A stretch of 64,000 nt of DNA. Source: Insolitispirillum peregrinum (GTDB taxonomy: Bacteria; Pseudomonadota; Alphaproteobacteria; Rhodospirillales; Rhodospirillaceae). Position 1 is the stretch's first letter. Each line of letters starts with the position of its first letter. Below, one piece after another: positions 27,128 to 35,266 of this stretch. The notes beneath the pieces are model-generated. The model saw only the letters and a list, made by a program, of their open reading frames with translations. It was not told the origin of the DNA and did no database searches. The translations under genes and the position numbers were made by a program. Where the stretch lies: contig NZ_FTOA01000001.1 of the NCBI RefSeq assembly GCF_900156605.1, positions 806,001-870,000 on the forward strand. Direction: 5' to 3'.

Positions 27128-29428
27128 ATGATTGATTTGTCCACATCCCAGCTGATCACCTACACCTATAACGGGAGCAGCTACAGTATTCAGGTCTATA
27201 AAGACAATCTGAAGGACGGTGTTTATTACATTTTGCCGCAACCGATCATCCAGATCGGCAACACGGGTCTGCCTTCGTTCTCCCTGACCTCGTTCAACAA
27301 TGGCCAGGAAACGACCGGGCAGTGCAATTTCACCACCGTGCTGCAGACACCGCCCGGTGCGGTCGGAGCCGTGCAGGAGAAGTTCCCCGGTGCCATCATC
27401 GGTGCGTGGGAATGGAGCGGCGGCAGCGCCTGGTTCAACTATCAGTATCCCGACGAACAGGGTGCCATGCAGGCATTTTCGACGGTTGCCTGGCCGTCGC
27501 TGCAGCCCACCACCACCATCGGTCAGGCCGCCCAAAGCTCGGGGCAGGCATCGTGGAGCGTCAGCCTGCCCAGCCAGGCGGCTGTCCAGGCCTTCGTCAA
27601 CGCTTTCAACGGGCCGAATGCCGGTGTTTTCTCGGTTGAATACCAGATGCAGGTTCCGGGATCGCTGCCCGGGGTTGATGTGACCATCTCCTTTGACTCC
27701 CAGACCGCCTACCAGTTCGAACAGACCATCAAGGTTGACAAGAACATCTGGGGGTCGGTCACCAAGGAAACCGTCACCATCAACCAGTATCTGAAGCAGT
27801 CGCAGGCCGGGACGATCAATATCGTCTGGGGTGCGATTGACCCGGACTCGTCACAGGGCCAACAGATTACCAACTGGGCCAACCAGACCCTGCAAAATCA
27901 GGTGCAGGCATCGGTCAACCAGACCATGGCCATGATGTCGCAGAATGTGCCGGCTGGTCAGGACTACACCTTCAGCATGAATCAGGTGTCGTCGTTCTCG
28001 ACACACTACGTGCAGAATCAGGTGGTGATCTGGGTAGCACAAAGCGCGACCCAGCTGCCGGGCTTTACACCCGCGGTGTGGGCAGAAGTGTTCCGTACCG
28101 TTGATACCCGCCCGCTGACCGTTGTTTTTGCGCTGGAAAACACCAACCTGTCGGTGGTGGGGATCTCTGGCGTCATGCTTTACGTCAGCTCGCCGTCGGG
28201 GAATGACATTGGTACGCTGACCGATGCCTCGTCCAACTGGATCTTCTCCCGCCCGGCGGCAGTGTCTCCCTCTGGTGCACCCAACCTGAACTACAGCTAT
28301 TACTATGTCGTTCAGTACGTCAGCGGACAGTCCTGGCAGTCTCCGTCGGTTGCCACCAATGCCCTGACAACTCCGGCGGTCACCATCAATGCCGGTGATC
28401 TGAAGGCGCTGGCCGTTTCGTTCCAGTGCACCAACATTCCGTTCGGGCTGGGAGCCGGCAAGGTCGACTACGTCGAAGTTGATTTCACCTTCGTCAATCC
28501 TGCCTCCGACACCCAGACGGATCCGCAGACGGTCACACAGGTTCTGACCTTCCGCGACAACCAGACGGTGACGCCGATCCAGTTCTTCACCTACCTGCCC
28601 TATACGACCCCCTACCAGTATGCGGTCAAGTACATTATGGGCGATGGCACGGCGATTACCATGGCTCCGACCACGCCGGACAATGCCAACCGGGTGCTGA
28701 TCAACTCGCCGCTGACCCCGCAGACCGTGATGCTGTACGTCGAGTGGTCGAACGGCATGTCCAACGTTGGCGTCAGTGCCCGCTGGGTGGACCCCAACAA
28801 CGACGTCTCGGCACCGTCAAAGACCTGGTATCTGCCGAGTTCGTCGGCCCAGCCTGCCGACTGGGAGTTTACCGCCCCCAACAATCCGGCGGCCTATCCG
28901 CAGATCACCTCTCAGCAGATGGTCATCAACGGCAAGATCGTGCGGCCGAACACCCCGTGGAACAATGACGGGGTCTTTATTGGCGTCAGTGGCACCCAGA
29001 CCTCGTACACCGTTATCATCGATCCATCGCTGGTGGACTGGAACATCTGGCGAATGGTGTCGCTGAATGCCTACCTGATTGATTCTCGGGGCGGGCTGGA
29101 ACAGATGCAGAGCTATTCGTTCATCAAGGGGACCGGGCCGAAGTTCCGCACCTTCCTGGTGGACGGGATCAAGACCCAGCTCGACTGGTATTACACCATG
29201 AGCTACATCCCGGCTCCCGGCATGGGGCAGACGATCAACGTGCCGCAGACCCTGTGCCAGTACAACACCCTGATCCTGTCCTCGACGGTTACCACGCGGG
29301 CGCTGTACACCAACCAGCAACTGCATCTGGATCCGGATGTGGCGGCCCCGACGCTGGCGGCGGCGCACAAGCGCCTGTGGCCTGGTCTGGCGACCCTGCC
29401 CGAGGCTGAACCTGCGACCTTTGCCTGA
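27128..29428 (+). CDS. Large beta-rich protein of unknown function (cassette gene 1)
   Basis: 766 residues, no signal peptide or membrane segment, rich in Gln, Asn, Ser, Thr, Tyr and Val with very few charges. I do not recognise a named family. Residues ~245-275 form a Gln/Asn-rich stretch (ITNWANQTLQNQVQASVNQT). From ~330 on, the pattern suggests tandem beta-sandwich units with recurring Y-x-Y-x-V-x-Y strands (NYSYYYVVQYVSG, PYQYAVKYIMGDG). YTVIIDPSLVDWNIWRMVSL, near residue 640, has a counterpart in the next gene. Strong SD (AGGAGA), favourable codon usage and a long AT-rich leader suggest high, regulated expression. First of four co-directional genes. Confidence 0.8.
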   Translation: MIDLSTSQLITYTYNGSSYSIQVYKDNLKDGVYYILPQPIIQIGNTGLPSFSLTSFNNGQETTGQCNFTTVLQTPPGAVGAVQEKFPGAIIGAWEWSGGSAWFNYQYPDEQGAMQAFSTVAWPSLQPTTTIGQAAQSSGQASWSVSLPSQAAVQAFVNAFNGPNAGVFSVEYQMQVPGSLPGVDVTISFDSQTAYQFEQTIKVDKNIWGSVTKETVTINQYLKQSQAGTINIVWGAIDPDSSQGQQITNWANQTLQNQVQASVNQTMAMMSQNVPAGQDYTFSMNQVSSFSTHYVQNQVVIWVAQSATQLPGFTPAVWAEVFRTVDTRPLTVVFALENTNLSVVGISGVMLYVSSPSGNDIGTLTDASSNWIFSRPAAVSPSGAPNLNYSYYYVVQYVSGQSWQSPSVATNALTTPAVTINAGDLKALAVSFQCTNIPFGLGAGKVDYVEVDFTFVNPASDTQTDPQTVTQVLTFRDNQTVTPIQFFTYLPYTTPYQYAVKYIMGDGTAITMAPTTPDNANRVLINSPLTPQTVMLYVEWSNGMSNVGVSARWVDPNNDVSAPSKTWYLPSSSAQPADWEFTAPNNPAAYPQITSQQMVINGKIVRPNTPWNNDGVFIGVSGTQTSYTVIIDPSLVDWNIWRMVSLNAYLIDSRGGLEQMQSYSFIKGTGPKFRTFLVDGIKTQLDWYYTMSYIPAPGMGQTINVPQTLCQYNTLILSSTVTTRALYTNQQLHLDPDVAAPTLAAAHKRLWPGLATLPEAEPATFA

Positions 29429-29433
29429 AAAAC

Positions 29434-29502
29434 GGCGTGCGCCATCCAACGCACGCCCGGGGGAAACGGGGAAGACCAGCAACGGTCTTCCCCGACCTTT
29501 TC
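29434..29502 (+). other. Two consecutive stem-loops between cassette genes 1 and 2
   Basis: GGCGTGCG/CGCACGCC (29434-29457) is followed by GGGGAAGACC/GGTCTTCCCC (29468-29493), a 10-bp perfect stem with a 6-nt loop and a weak T-run. This could be a partial terminator or a 3' stabiliser that makes gene 1 more abundant than genes 2-4. Confidence 0.7.
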
Positions 29503-29541
29503 AGTCACCCTTCATCCCGGCAGGCCCGTGAGGATCCGTCC

Positions 29542-31248
29542 ATGAGTTCGATTACCTATCACGTCCAGTCGCAAGGACTGACCGGTCCCGGTGCGACCTT
29601 ATCGGAAATTGCGGTCGGCTTGACCTATGTGGACACGCTGAACGCCTACAGCGCCGAACAGTGGTTCATTCTGACTGCGGCCGAGCCAACGGCATCGTGG
29701 ACCTTTGATCCTGGCCCTGCGGTGGATGGCACGCTGTTTTACCACGGCATGCTGGTCCCGCAGGCCGGTGCCGCAACATCCTTTGGCATGGCGGTGGCCG
29801 CCGGAGCGGGCAGCCCGATCGTGGTCGGTGCCAATGTTTCCCTGCCCCGTACCCTGTCGATCGTACCTGTCCAGATTGCCTGGTCGCGGGTCAGCGAGGC
29901 AGAGGTACAGGTGAACGGGCAGTACTTCCGCTTCAGCCCCAACGACACGGTTGCACGCTATCTTCCCCTGTCTGCTGCCAGCTATGACTGGTCCCTGATT
30001 TATACCCTGAACGAAGGACAAACGTTCTCCGTCCAGGCGACCGGAGCCACGGCACCGGTTCTGCTGTTGCCGCCGGTGCCTCCGCTGGCAACCATCGCCT
30101 TCTCGGTGGACTCGGCTTATTTTGACTGCCTGCCGATTGACCACATTACGGTGATGCCAACCAATCCGGGTGGACAGCCGCCGCAGATCACCCTGACGGC
30201 CAGCCAGCCCGGTCCGACAGGTGCCGATATTTTTGAAACACAGCAAGGAAGCGCCTGGACCCTGCTGTACGATTATACCTATACCGTCCACTATACCCAG
30301 GCTTCGGGCCTGTCCAGCTACACCGCGACGGTGACCGGCGAACGCAACAGCACGGTTGTCCTGAGTGAAATGGGAGTGCGCATTTTTGATGTCGCTCCGG
30401 CAATGGCTCCGGTGCTGGGCGGCATCAGCATCAGCTATACCTATGGTGCCACCACCAAAACGACACAGGCACCGGCCATCTTGCAAATCACCAGCGGTGA
30501 CTATCAGCCTGGCCCGTTCTCGTATGCCGTCACCTATGCCCTCAGCGGCAGCATCGAGCCGGGAGCCGCGCTCCAGACCGGCAGCTATGCGCTGCCAGCA
30601 CAAGTACCGCCGTTACCGCGGGTGATCCTTGACGGGAATCCGTTCACGGTGAAAACCACCACCGTCACTGCCAGCGGCCTGACGGACTCCCAGCGGTTTA
30701 ACCTGACCCTGTTCTCGACCGAGAACGGCAACCTTGGCCTGCCCGACAACAGCCAGTGGACGATGAACGGAGCCAACAAGCCCGTGATGCTGACCAAAGC
30801 CGCTCCCAGCCAGACCTATACCTTTGCCGCCATTTCCCCGGACCTCGCAGCCTTGTCCTTTGCCGGTTCGCTGATTGATCAAACGATGGGGACTTTCACC
30901 AACGCCATTTCGGCCAACAGCAGTCTCCATCTGGCCCCGCATGCCATTCCCTATTCCATCACCGTCAACCCGACGCTGGTGGACTGGAAGACTGTTGACA
31001 GCGTGACCCTGACCCTCTGCAATGATGCCCACCCTGCTGAATCCTCAACGATGACCTTCACCCCGGCCAGCGGTTTCGAGTATGCGACCTATCCCGTCGC
31101 CCGCCCCGGATCGGTTCCCACCATCAGCTATTGCGCGGTTTACAGCCTGAGCGATGGCAGCAAGCGGACAGAAAAGCAGACGTCCGTTCCTGCACCGGCA
31201 ACCCTGATACTCCCTGCAACCGGCTCATTGACAGGAGACCAATGCTGA
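29542..31248 (+). CDS. Beta-rich protein related to cassette gene 1 (cassette gene 2)
   Basis: 568 residues, no signal peptide or membrane helix, Thr/Ser/Ala/Tyr-rich. It appears to be built of repeated beta-sandwich-like units: YDYTYTVHYTQASGLSSYTA, PFSYAVTYALSGSIEPG and YSITVNPTLVDWKTVDSVTL near the C-terminus. The last matches YTVIIDPSLVDW of gene 1, so the two share a domain. The ATG at 29542 has GAGG upstream. The stop overlaps the next start by 7 bp, indicating translational coupling. Function unknown; a structural or binding role is only a guess. Confidence 0.8.
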   Translation: MSSITYHVQSQGLTGPGATLSEIAVGLTYVDTLNAYSAEQWFILTAAEPTASWTFDPGPAVDGTLFYHGMLVPQAGAATSFGMAVAAGAGSPIVVGANVSLPRTLSIVPVQIAWSRVSEAEVQVNGQYFRFSPNDTVARYLPLSAASYDWSLIYTLNEGQTFSVQATGATAPVLLLPPVPPLATIAFSVDSAYFDCLPIDHITVMPTNPGGQPPQITLTASQPGPTGADIFETQQGSAWTLLYDYTYTVHYTQASGLSSYTATVTGERNSTVVLSEMGVRIFDVAPAMAPVLGGISISYTYGATTKTTQAPAILQITSGDYQPGPFSYAVTYALSGSIEPGAALQTGSYALPAQVPPLPRVILDGNPFTVKTTTVTASGLTDSQRFNLTLFSTENGNLGLPDNSQWTMNGANKPVMLTKAAPSQTYTFAAISPDLAALSFAGSLIDQTMGTFTNAISANSSLHLAPHAIPYSITVNPTLVDWKTVDSVTLTLCNDAHPAESSTMTFTPASGFEYATYPVARPGSVPTISYCAVYSLSDGSKRTEKQTSVPAPATLILPATGSLTGDQC

Positions 31249-32228
31249 GTCCCGATCCAACCGTCCCGGTGGGGGGAGGCCTTCCCCCCACCCTGTCGTG
31301 GGCGCACGCGGTCATATCCCGCTGGCTCCCGGCCGAGGCAGCGCGCATGGCAGAGGTACTACCCGTCGCGCTGGCGCGCCGACTGACCAGCGGGGGCGAC
31401 TGGGGAGGCAGCACCCTGACCATGCCGGGCGACCCGCTGGAAATTGCCTTTGCCACCCATGATCCGCTGTCCCTGCGCTATACCGTCGATCCGGGGGTGC
31501 AAGATCTGCCGGAGTTGCTGGCCCTGTGGCACCGGCTGGGAGCCCCGACCCTGCCCTCCGAACCGCTGGAGACGGCTCAAGCCTTGTGGCAACAGGGTCA
31601 GCCGCGCTTCCACGCCTTTATCGGTGTCCGCCACCGACAGGCCGAAGACCGTTTCAAGCTGTATCTGGAAGTCCCGGAACAGGCTGCCTCTGCAGCCGAA
31701 GCCTATGCCAGCGGAGTGCTGGAGTGTCCGGGGGTTCTCCCCAACCGCCCGCAGCGGGTTGAGATGATTGGCGTTGACCCCACCGATGGCCGGATCGAAA
31801 TTTACGGGCGCATCACCGACATGATGAGCCACGAAGTCGGAACCGTCCTGTGGCGGGGCGGGCTGGCTCACCGCAAGGCCGAGCTGCTGGAGCTGCTGTC
31901 GTTGTGTTTCGGCTTTCCCGTCCAGCGGGACTTGCCGGGATCGGTGTTCGGATACAGTTACGCCCGCGCCCCCACCGGCCCGGTCGCCGTCACCCTCTAT
32001 ACCCACGCCCGCACCCTGTTTGGCCGGGAAGGCAGCATTCGCAGTTCCCTGCTGTCGCTGGGGCGGCGGTATGGCTGGGATCTGGGGCTGTACGCCGACC
32101 TGTCCGCACCGCTGGCAAATCTGGCCGACCTGACCACCCGCCACACCATGTTCGGCATCACCTTGGTCGGCGACGCACCGCCAACGGTGAGCTTTGGACT
32201 GGCACCACCCGAGGAGAGCTGCGGATGA
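31242..32228 (+). CDS. Predicted ABBA/PT-barrel-like protein (cassette gene 3)
   Basis: 328 residues, soluble. Five beta-hairpins alternate with helical pairs: LEIAFATHDPLSLRYTVDPG, FHAFIGVRHRQAEDRFKLYL, VEMIGVDPTDGRIEIYGRI, FGYSYARAPTGPVAVTLYTH and MFGITLVGDAPPTVSFGLAP. Five alpha-beta-beta-alpha units is the layout of the ABBA prenyltransferase barrel (NphB/CloQ and DMATS-like enzymes). This assignment rests on predicted secondary-structure rhythm, not on a recognised signature. The start overlaps gene 2 and the end overlaps gene 4 (ATGA). AGGAGA precedes the ATG. Confidence 0.7.
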   Translation: MLSPDPTVPVGGGLPPTLSWAHAVISRWLPAEAARMAEVLPVALARRLTSGGDWGGSTLTMPGDPLEIAFATHDPLSLRYTVDPGVQDLPELLALWHRLGAPTLPSEPLETAQALWQQGQPRFHAFIGVRHRQAEDRFKLYLEVPEQAASAAEAYASGVLECPGVLPNRPQRVEMIGVDPTDGRIEIYGRITDMMSHEVGTVLWRGGLAHRKAELLELLSLCFGFPVQRDLPGSVFGYSYARAPTGPVAVTLYTHARTLFGREGSIRSSLLSLGRRYGWDLGLYADLSAPLANLADLTTRHTMFGITLVGDAPPTVSFGLAPPEESCG

Positions 32229-33103
32229 GCATCCCCATCAGGGCCGATCGCCTGCAACGGATTCTCGCCACCCAGACAGACCGTGGAGCCTTTCCATCGG
32301 TGGTCTTTCTGCCCGATGGGCCGGCTGACGATGAAAACGGCTTTGTCACGGCTCTGGTGCTGGATGCCCTGGCGGCTGCCGGGGAGTCACAGGCGGCCAC
32401 CGCCGCCCGTGAACGGGCTCTGGACTTCCTTGCCCGCTGCGAGGCCCCGGACCAGCCGGGCAGCTTCCGCTTTTATCCCCTTGGCGAACATCCGTCCTGG
32501 ATGCCCCTGCCACTGGTACCGGATGCCGATGATACCGCCCTGTTCTCGTTGGCGCTGGTCAACGGCGGACGCTGGCCTCGGGCATCTCTGGCCGAACGGG
32601 TGCTGCCGGTCCTGAACCGCTTCCGCATGGCCTGGGTCTCGGGGGCTGCCAAACCATGGCATACCGAAGGATGCCATTTCACCTGGCTGGATCCGCGCTA
32701 CGTTCCCAACGACGTTGACCTGTGCGCGAATGTCAACGTTGCCACCATGGCGTGGGTGGCAGATACCCCGGCGGCGCTGACCAGCGTCACCGCCGTCGCC
32801 ACCATGGTCAAGCGCGGACTCGACTGGGCGGGGCCATCGGCAGCCCGGGCCCGCCTGCTGTCACCCTATTACCCGTCCCCTGCCGAATTGGCTCACGCCC
32901 TGGCCCGTGCTGTCCGGCTGGGGGTGACTCCTTTGCGCCCACTGTGGGAGATTGCCCGAACCCATCCATGGGCGCAGGACGAAGACGACGCCCCGCTGTG
33001 CTCCTCCGACGATGGCCGCATCATCTGGCGCGCCCCTGTATTGCGAGAGGCCCGTGCGCTGGCAGCAGAGGAGAAAGCACTCACCCCGGACTGTTTTCTT
33101 TAG
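32225..33103 (+). CDS. Alpha/alpha-toroid protein with DxDD motif, terpene-cyclase-like (cassette gene 4)
   Basis: 292 residues, mainly helical, no membrane segment. PLVPDADDTALFSLALVNGG contains a DxDDTA motif like the protonating aspartates of class II terpene cyclases, and VPNDVDLCANVNVATMAWVA is a second conserved-looking block. The pattern of paired helices (NGFVTALVLDALAAAG, ARERALDFLARCE) fits a prenyltransferase/squalene-oxidase-type toroid. At 292 residues it is one barrel domain, shorter than known class II cyclases (about 500 or more), so activity is uncertain. It overlaps gene 3 by ATGA and ends 10 bp from the convergent rpiR gene. Confidence 0.7.
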   Translation: MSIPIRADRLQRILATQTDRGAFPSVVFLPDGPADDENGFVTALVLDALAAAGESQAATAARERALDFLARCEAPDQPGSFRFYPLGEHPSWMPLPLVPDADDTALFSLALVNGGRWPRASLAERVLPVLNRFRMAWVSGAAKPWHTEGCHFTWLDPRYVPNDVDLCANVNVATMAWVADTPAALTSVTAVATMVKRGLDWAGPSAARARLLSPYYPSPAELAHALARAVRLGVTPLRPLWEIARTHPWAQDEDDAPLCSSDDGRIIWRAPVLREARALAAEEKALTPDCFL

Positions 33104-33113
33104 CCAGGGGCCC

Positions 33114-33980
33114 CTACCGCCGCTCGAAATCTCCGAAACGGTCTTGCAGGCGGCGGATGGCCTTGCTGCGCTCCAGCACGCTTTCCCCCTGCACGGCGAT
33201 GGCGCTGGTCACCAGCAAGTCCAGCAGCGCCGCCAGCGGCATGAAGGAATCCCACGCCCGCCAGCTCATCGCCGGAATGCTGAGGGTAACGGCCCCCTCG
33301 GCCTGCCCCCAATCGCAGTGGGTGTCGGTGATCAGCAAAATCGGGATGCCTGCGGCACAGGCTTCATCAAACAACAGCTGCGACTTGCTGGCAAAGCGGC
33401 GACAGTCGATCAGCACCAGCAAGCGCCCGGCGGGATCGCCGTCGAACAGCTCCAGATAAGTTCCGTTCAGGCCATCCATATAGCGGACCGCCGGCCGAAC
33501 ATAGGACATCTGTTCGGAAAAATAGCGGGCGATACCGCTGATATTCTGAAAAGAGGCGATAAACACACCGCCAGCCTGCGTCAGACGACGCACGGCCTCG
33601 TCCCATTCCGGGCTGTGGGACAGCTTGTTCAGGCTTTGCAGGGCTTCGATTTGCTGGATCACCATCCCGGACACCAAACGCCCGTTCCCCTGATCGCGCC
33701 GCAGGTCATCAACCGTATCCTGCAACTCCCACGCCGAGCTGATCGGGCCGTGGCGCAGTTCGGATTTCAGGGCGTCCAGACTGCCATACCCCAACTCGCG
33801 CAGGTAGCGGGTGACGGTCATCGCACTCAGCCCGACATGGGCGGCGATGGAGGCGGCCGTCTCGAACGGAATGGTTGCCAGATTCTGGGCAAAGTACTCC
33901 GACAGCAAGCGCCCGGCCTTGGTGCGGCGGGCCTCGGGGGATTGGAACACGGCAAGAAGACTATCCATCACATCCCGCAT
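33114..33980 (-). CDS. RpiR/MurR family transcriptional regulator
   Basis: 288 residues: N-terminal HTH_6 domain (LLSEYFAQNLATIPFETAAS, VGLSAMTVTRYLRELGYGSL) and C-terminal SIS domain (GGVFIASFQNISGIARYFSE, LLVLIDCRRFASKSQLLFDE). RpiR proteins usually sense a phosphosugar or small metabolite. It follows a P1 peptidase gene by 3 bp on the same strand and probably controls the divergent promoters at ~35.1-35.27 kb, where a matching inverted repeat lies. Confidence 0.9.
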   Translation of the reverse strand: MRDVMDSLLAVFQSPEARRTKAGRLLSEYFAQNLATIPFETAASIAAHVGLSAMTVTRYLRELGYGSLDALKSELRHGPISSAWELQDTVDDLRRDQGNGRLVSGMVIQQIEALQSLNKLSHSPEWDEAVRRLTQAGGVFIASFQNISGIARYFSEQMSYVRPAVRYMDGLNGTYLELFDGDPAGRLLVLIDCRRFASKSQLLFDEACAAGIPILLITDTHCDWGQAEGAVTLSIPAMSWRAWDSFMPLAALLDLLVTSAIAVQGESVLERSKAIRRLQDRFGDFERR

Positions 33981-33983
33981 GGC

Positions 33984-35078
33984 TCAGGAAAACAGCGACG
34001 CCAAGTATGCGCCATCCAGGGCTTCGACAAAACGCCCCTTGCGCCCCAGACAGGGCGTAGCGGCCAGCATGGCGTTCAGGACTGCTTCGTCAACCGCCTC
34101 GACCACCGCCATGAACATCGGGTCCAGCAGGTCATTGCCGACGGCGGTCAATGACAGCTCCGGCGGCTCGGGGAGAGGTCCGGGAGAGTTGGCGGTGCTG
34201 AAGGCCAGAAAGATATCGCCCGAGTTGTTGCCCGATGGCGTGCCGCCGCGACCAATGCCGATTGCCGCCCGTCGCGCCAGTCGTTGCAACTGGATCGGCA
34301 GCAAGGGCGCATCGGTGGTCACAATCGCAATGATCGAGCCTTTTTCCTGCGTCCACACCGCCTTGCCCGGCAACGCCTTGCCGACCGGCTTGCCGCACAC
34401 CGTCAGCCATGGCCGCAGGCCGTGGTTCGCCTGCACCAGCACGCCAACGGTATAGTCCTTCCCTTTCAGGGTCACCACGCGCGAGGCAGTGCCGGTTCCG
34501 CCCTTGTACTCATAGGCGATCATCCCGGTGCCACCGCCGACACTGCCTTCGGCCACCGGCCCCGCCGTGGCGGCATCAATGGCGGCCAGCACATGATCTT
34601 CGGTGACCGACTGGGCGTAGATGTCATTCAGCCAGCCATCATAGGTCTCGGCGGCGACCGGCAGCAGCCATAGCCCGTGTCGGTCAAGGCGTGGGCCAAA
34701 CTCGCGGATCATCCAGCGAATGGTGCCATGGTGCGCCCGCCCCAGAGACAGGCTGTTGGTGATGGTGATCGGCCCGGTGAACCAGCCTGCTTCGTGCAGC
34801 CAGTGCGTTCCGGTCATTTCACCATTGCCGTTCATCGCAAAGGCCCCCCCCCACACCGGCGCCAGCAAGTCCTGTCGCGGACGGGGCAGAATGGCGGTGA
34901 CGCCGGTGTGCAGGGCCGGGTTGGCGGGATCGGTCAGGGTGGTCATGCCAACCGTGACACCTGCCACGTCGGTGATGGCGTTATGCAGGCCGGTCCGGCC
35001 TGGCACGGGCAGGCCCAATCCACGGGCACGCAACGAGCCGGATGGCGAGACCAGAGCAGGATCGGGCGATGAAGACAT
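33984..35078 (-). CDS. P1 family peptidase (DmpA-like aminopeptidase)
   Basis: 364 residues of the self-cleaving Ntn-type DmpA/BapA family (L-aminopeptidase D-Ala-esterase/amidase or beta-aminopeptidase). Landmarks: HNAITDVAGVTVGMTTLTDP, TGVTAILPRP, ITITNSLSLGRAHHGTIRW and GRGGTPSGNNSGDIFLAFST. The Ser in GNNSGD is the likely new N-terminal nucleophile after autoproteolysis. It heads a two-gene unit with rpiR and is divergent from a polyamine-type ABC transporter. The substrate may be a short or unusual peptide amide. Confidence 0.9.
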   Translation of the reverse strand: MSSSPDPALVSPSGSLRARGLGLPVPGRTGLHNAITDVAGVTVGMTTLTDPANPALHTGVTAILPRPRQDLLAPVWGGAFAMNGNGEMTGTHWLHEAGWFTGPITITNSLSLGRAHHGTIRWMIREFGPRLDRHGLWLLPVAAETYDGWLNDIYAQSVTEDHVLAAIDAATAGPVAEGSVGGGTGMIAYEYKGGTGTASRVVTLKGKDYTVGVLVQANHGLRPWLTVCGKPVGKALPGKAVWTQEKGSIIAIVTTDAPLLPIQLQRLARRAAIGIGRGGTPSGNNSGDIFLAFSTANSPGPLPEPPELSLTAVGNDLLDPMFMAVVEAVDEAVLNAMLAATPCLGRKGRFVEALDGAYLASLFS

Positions 35079-35134
35079 GGGGGAACCTCGCGGGCAGGGA
35101 AGCAGAACAGGGCAAACGATGCTCTGACCGGCGC

Positions 35135-35179
35135 ATGTTAGTCAATCAACATTTTCAGAAAAATATTGTTGACTAACAT
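35135..35179. promoter_or_regulatory. Operator-like inverted repeat in the divergent promoter region
   Basis: ATGTTAGTCAA (35135-35145) is repeated exactly in inverted form as TTGACTAACAT (35169-35179), with 23 nt between. It lies 56 bp upstream of the P1 peptidase start and 88 bp upstream of the ABC ATPase start, well placed for the adjacent RpiR regulator. Assignment to RpiR is inference. Confidence 0.65.
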
Positions 35180-35266
35180 TCCTTCTCTCCATCACACTTG
35201 CACAAATGATGGGCGGAAAAATTATCGCTCAAATTTTATGCATCACGATCAAAGGACGCCTCCCCC

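Noticed and set aside
29599-30603. Long open frame on the minus strand opposite cassette gene 2
   Set aside because: It is a GC-rich shadow of the plus-strand gene, with low-complexity Arg/Gly composition and no SD or family features.
27128-31248. Secreted adhesin or S-layer proteins
   Set aside because: The Thr/Asn/Ser-rich beta composition is suggestive, but neither protein has a signal peptide, sorting motif or calcium-repeat (RTX) sequence.
31242-33103. Cassette genes 3 and 4 as a standard terpene or hopanoid biosynthesis cluster
   Set aside because: No polyprenyl synthase, oxidase or squalene-pathway gene is nearby, and both proteins are short or only fold-level matches. It is kept as a hypothesis in the findings rather than as an annotation.
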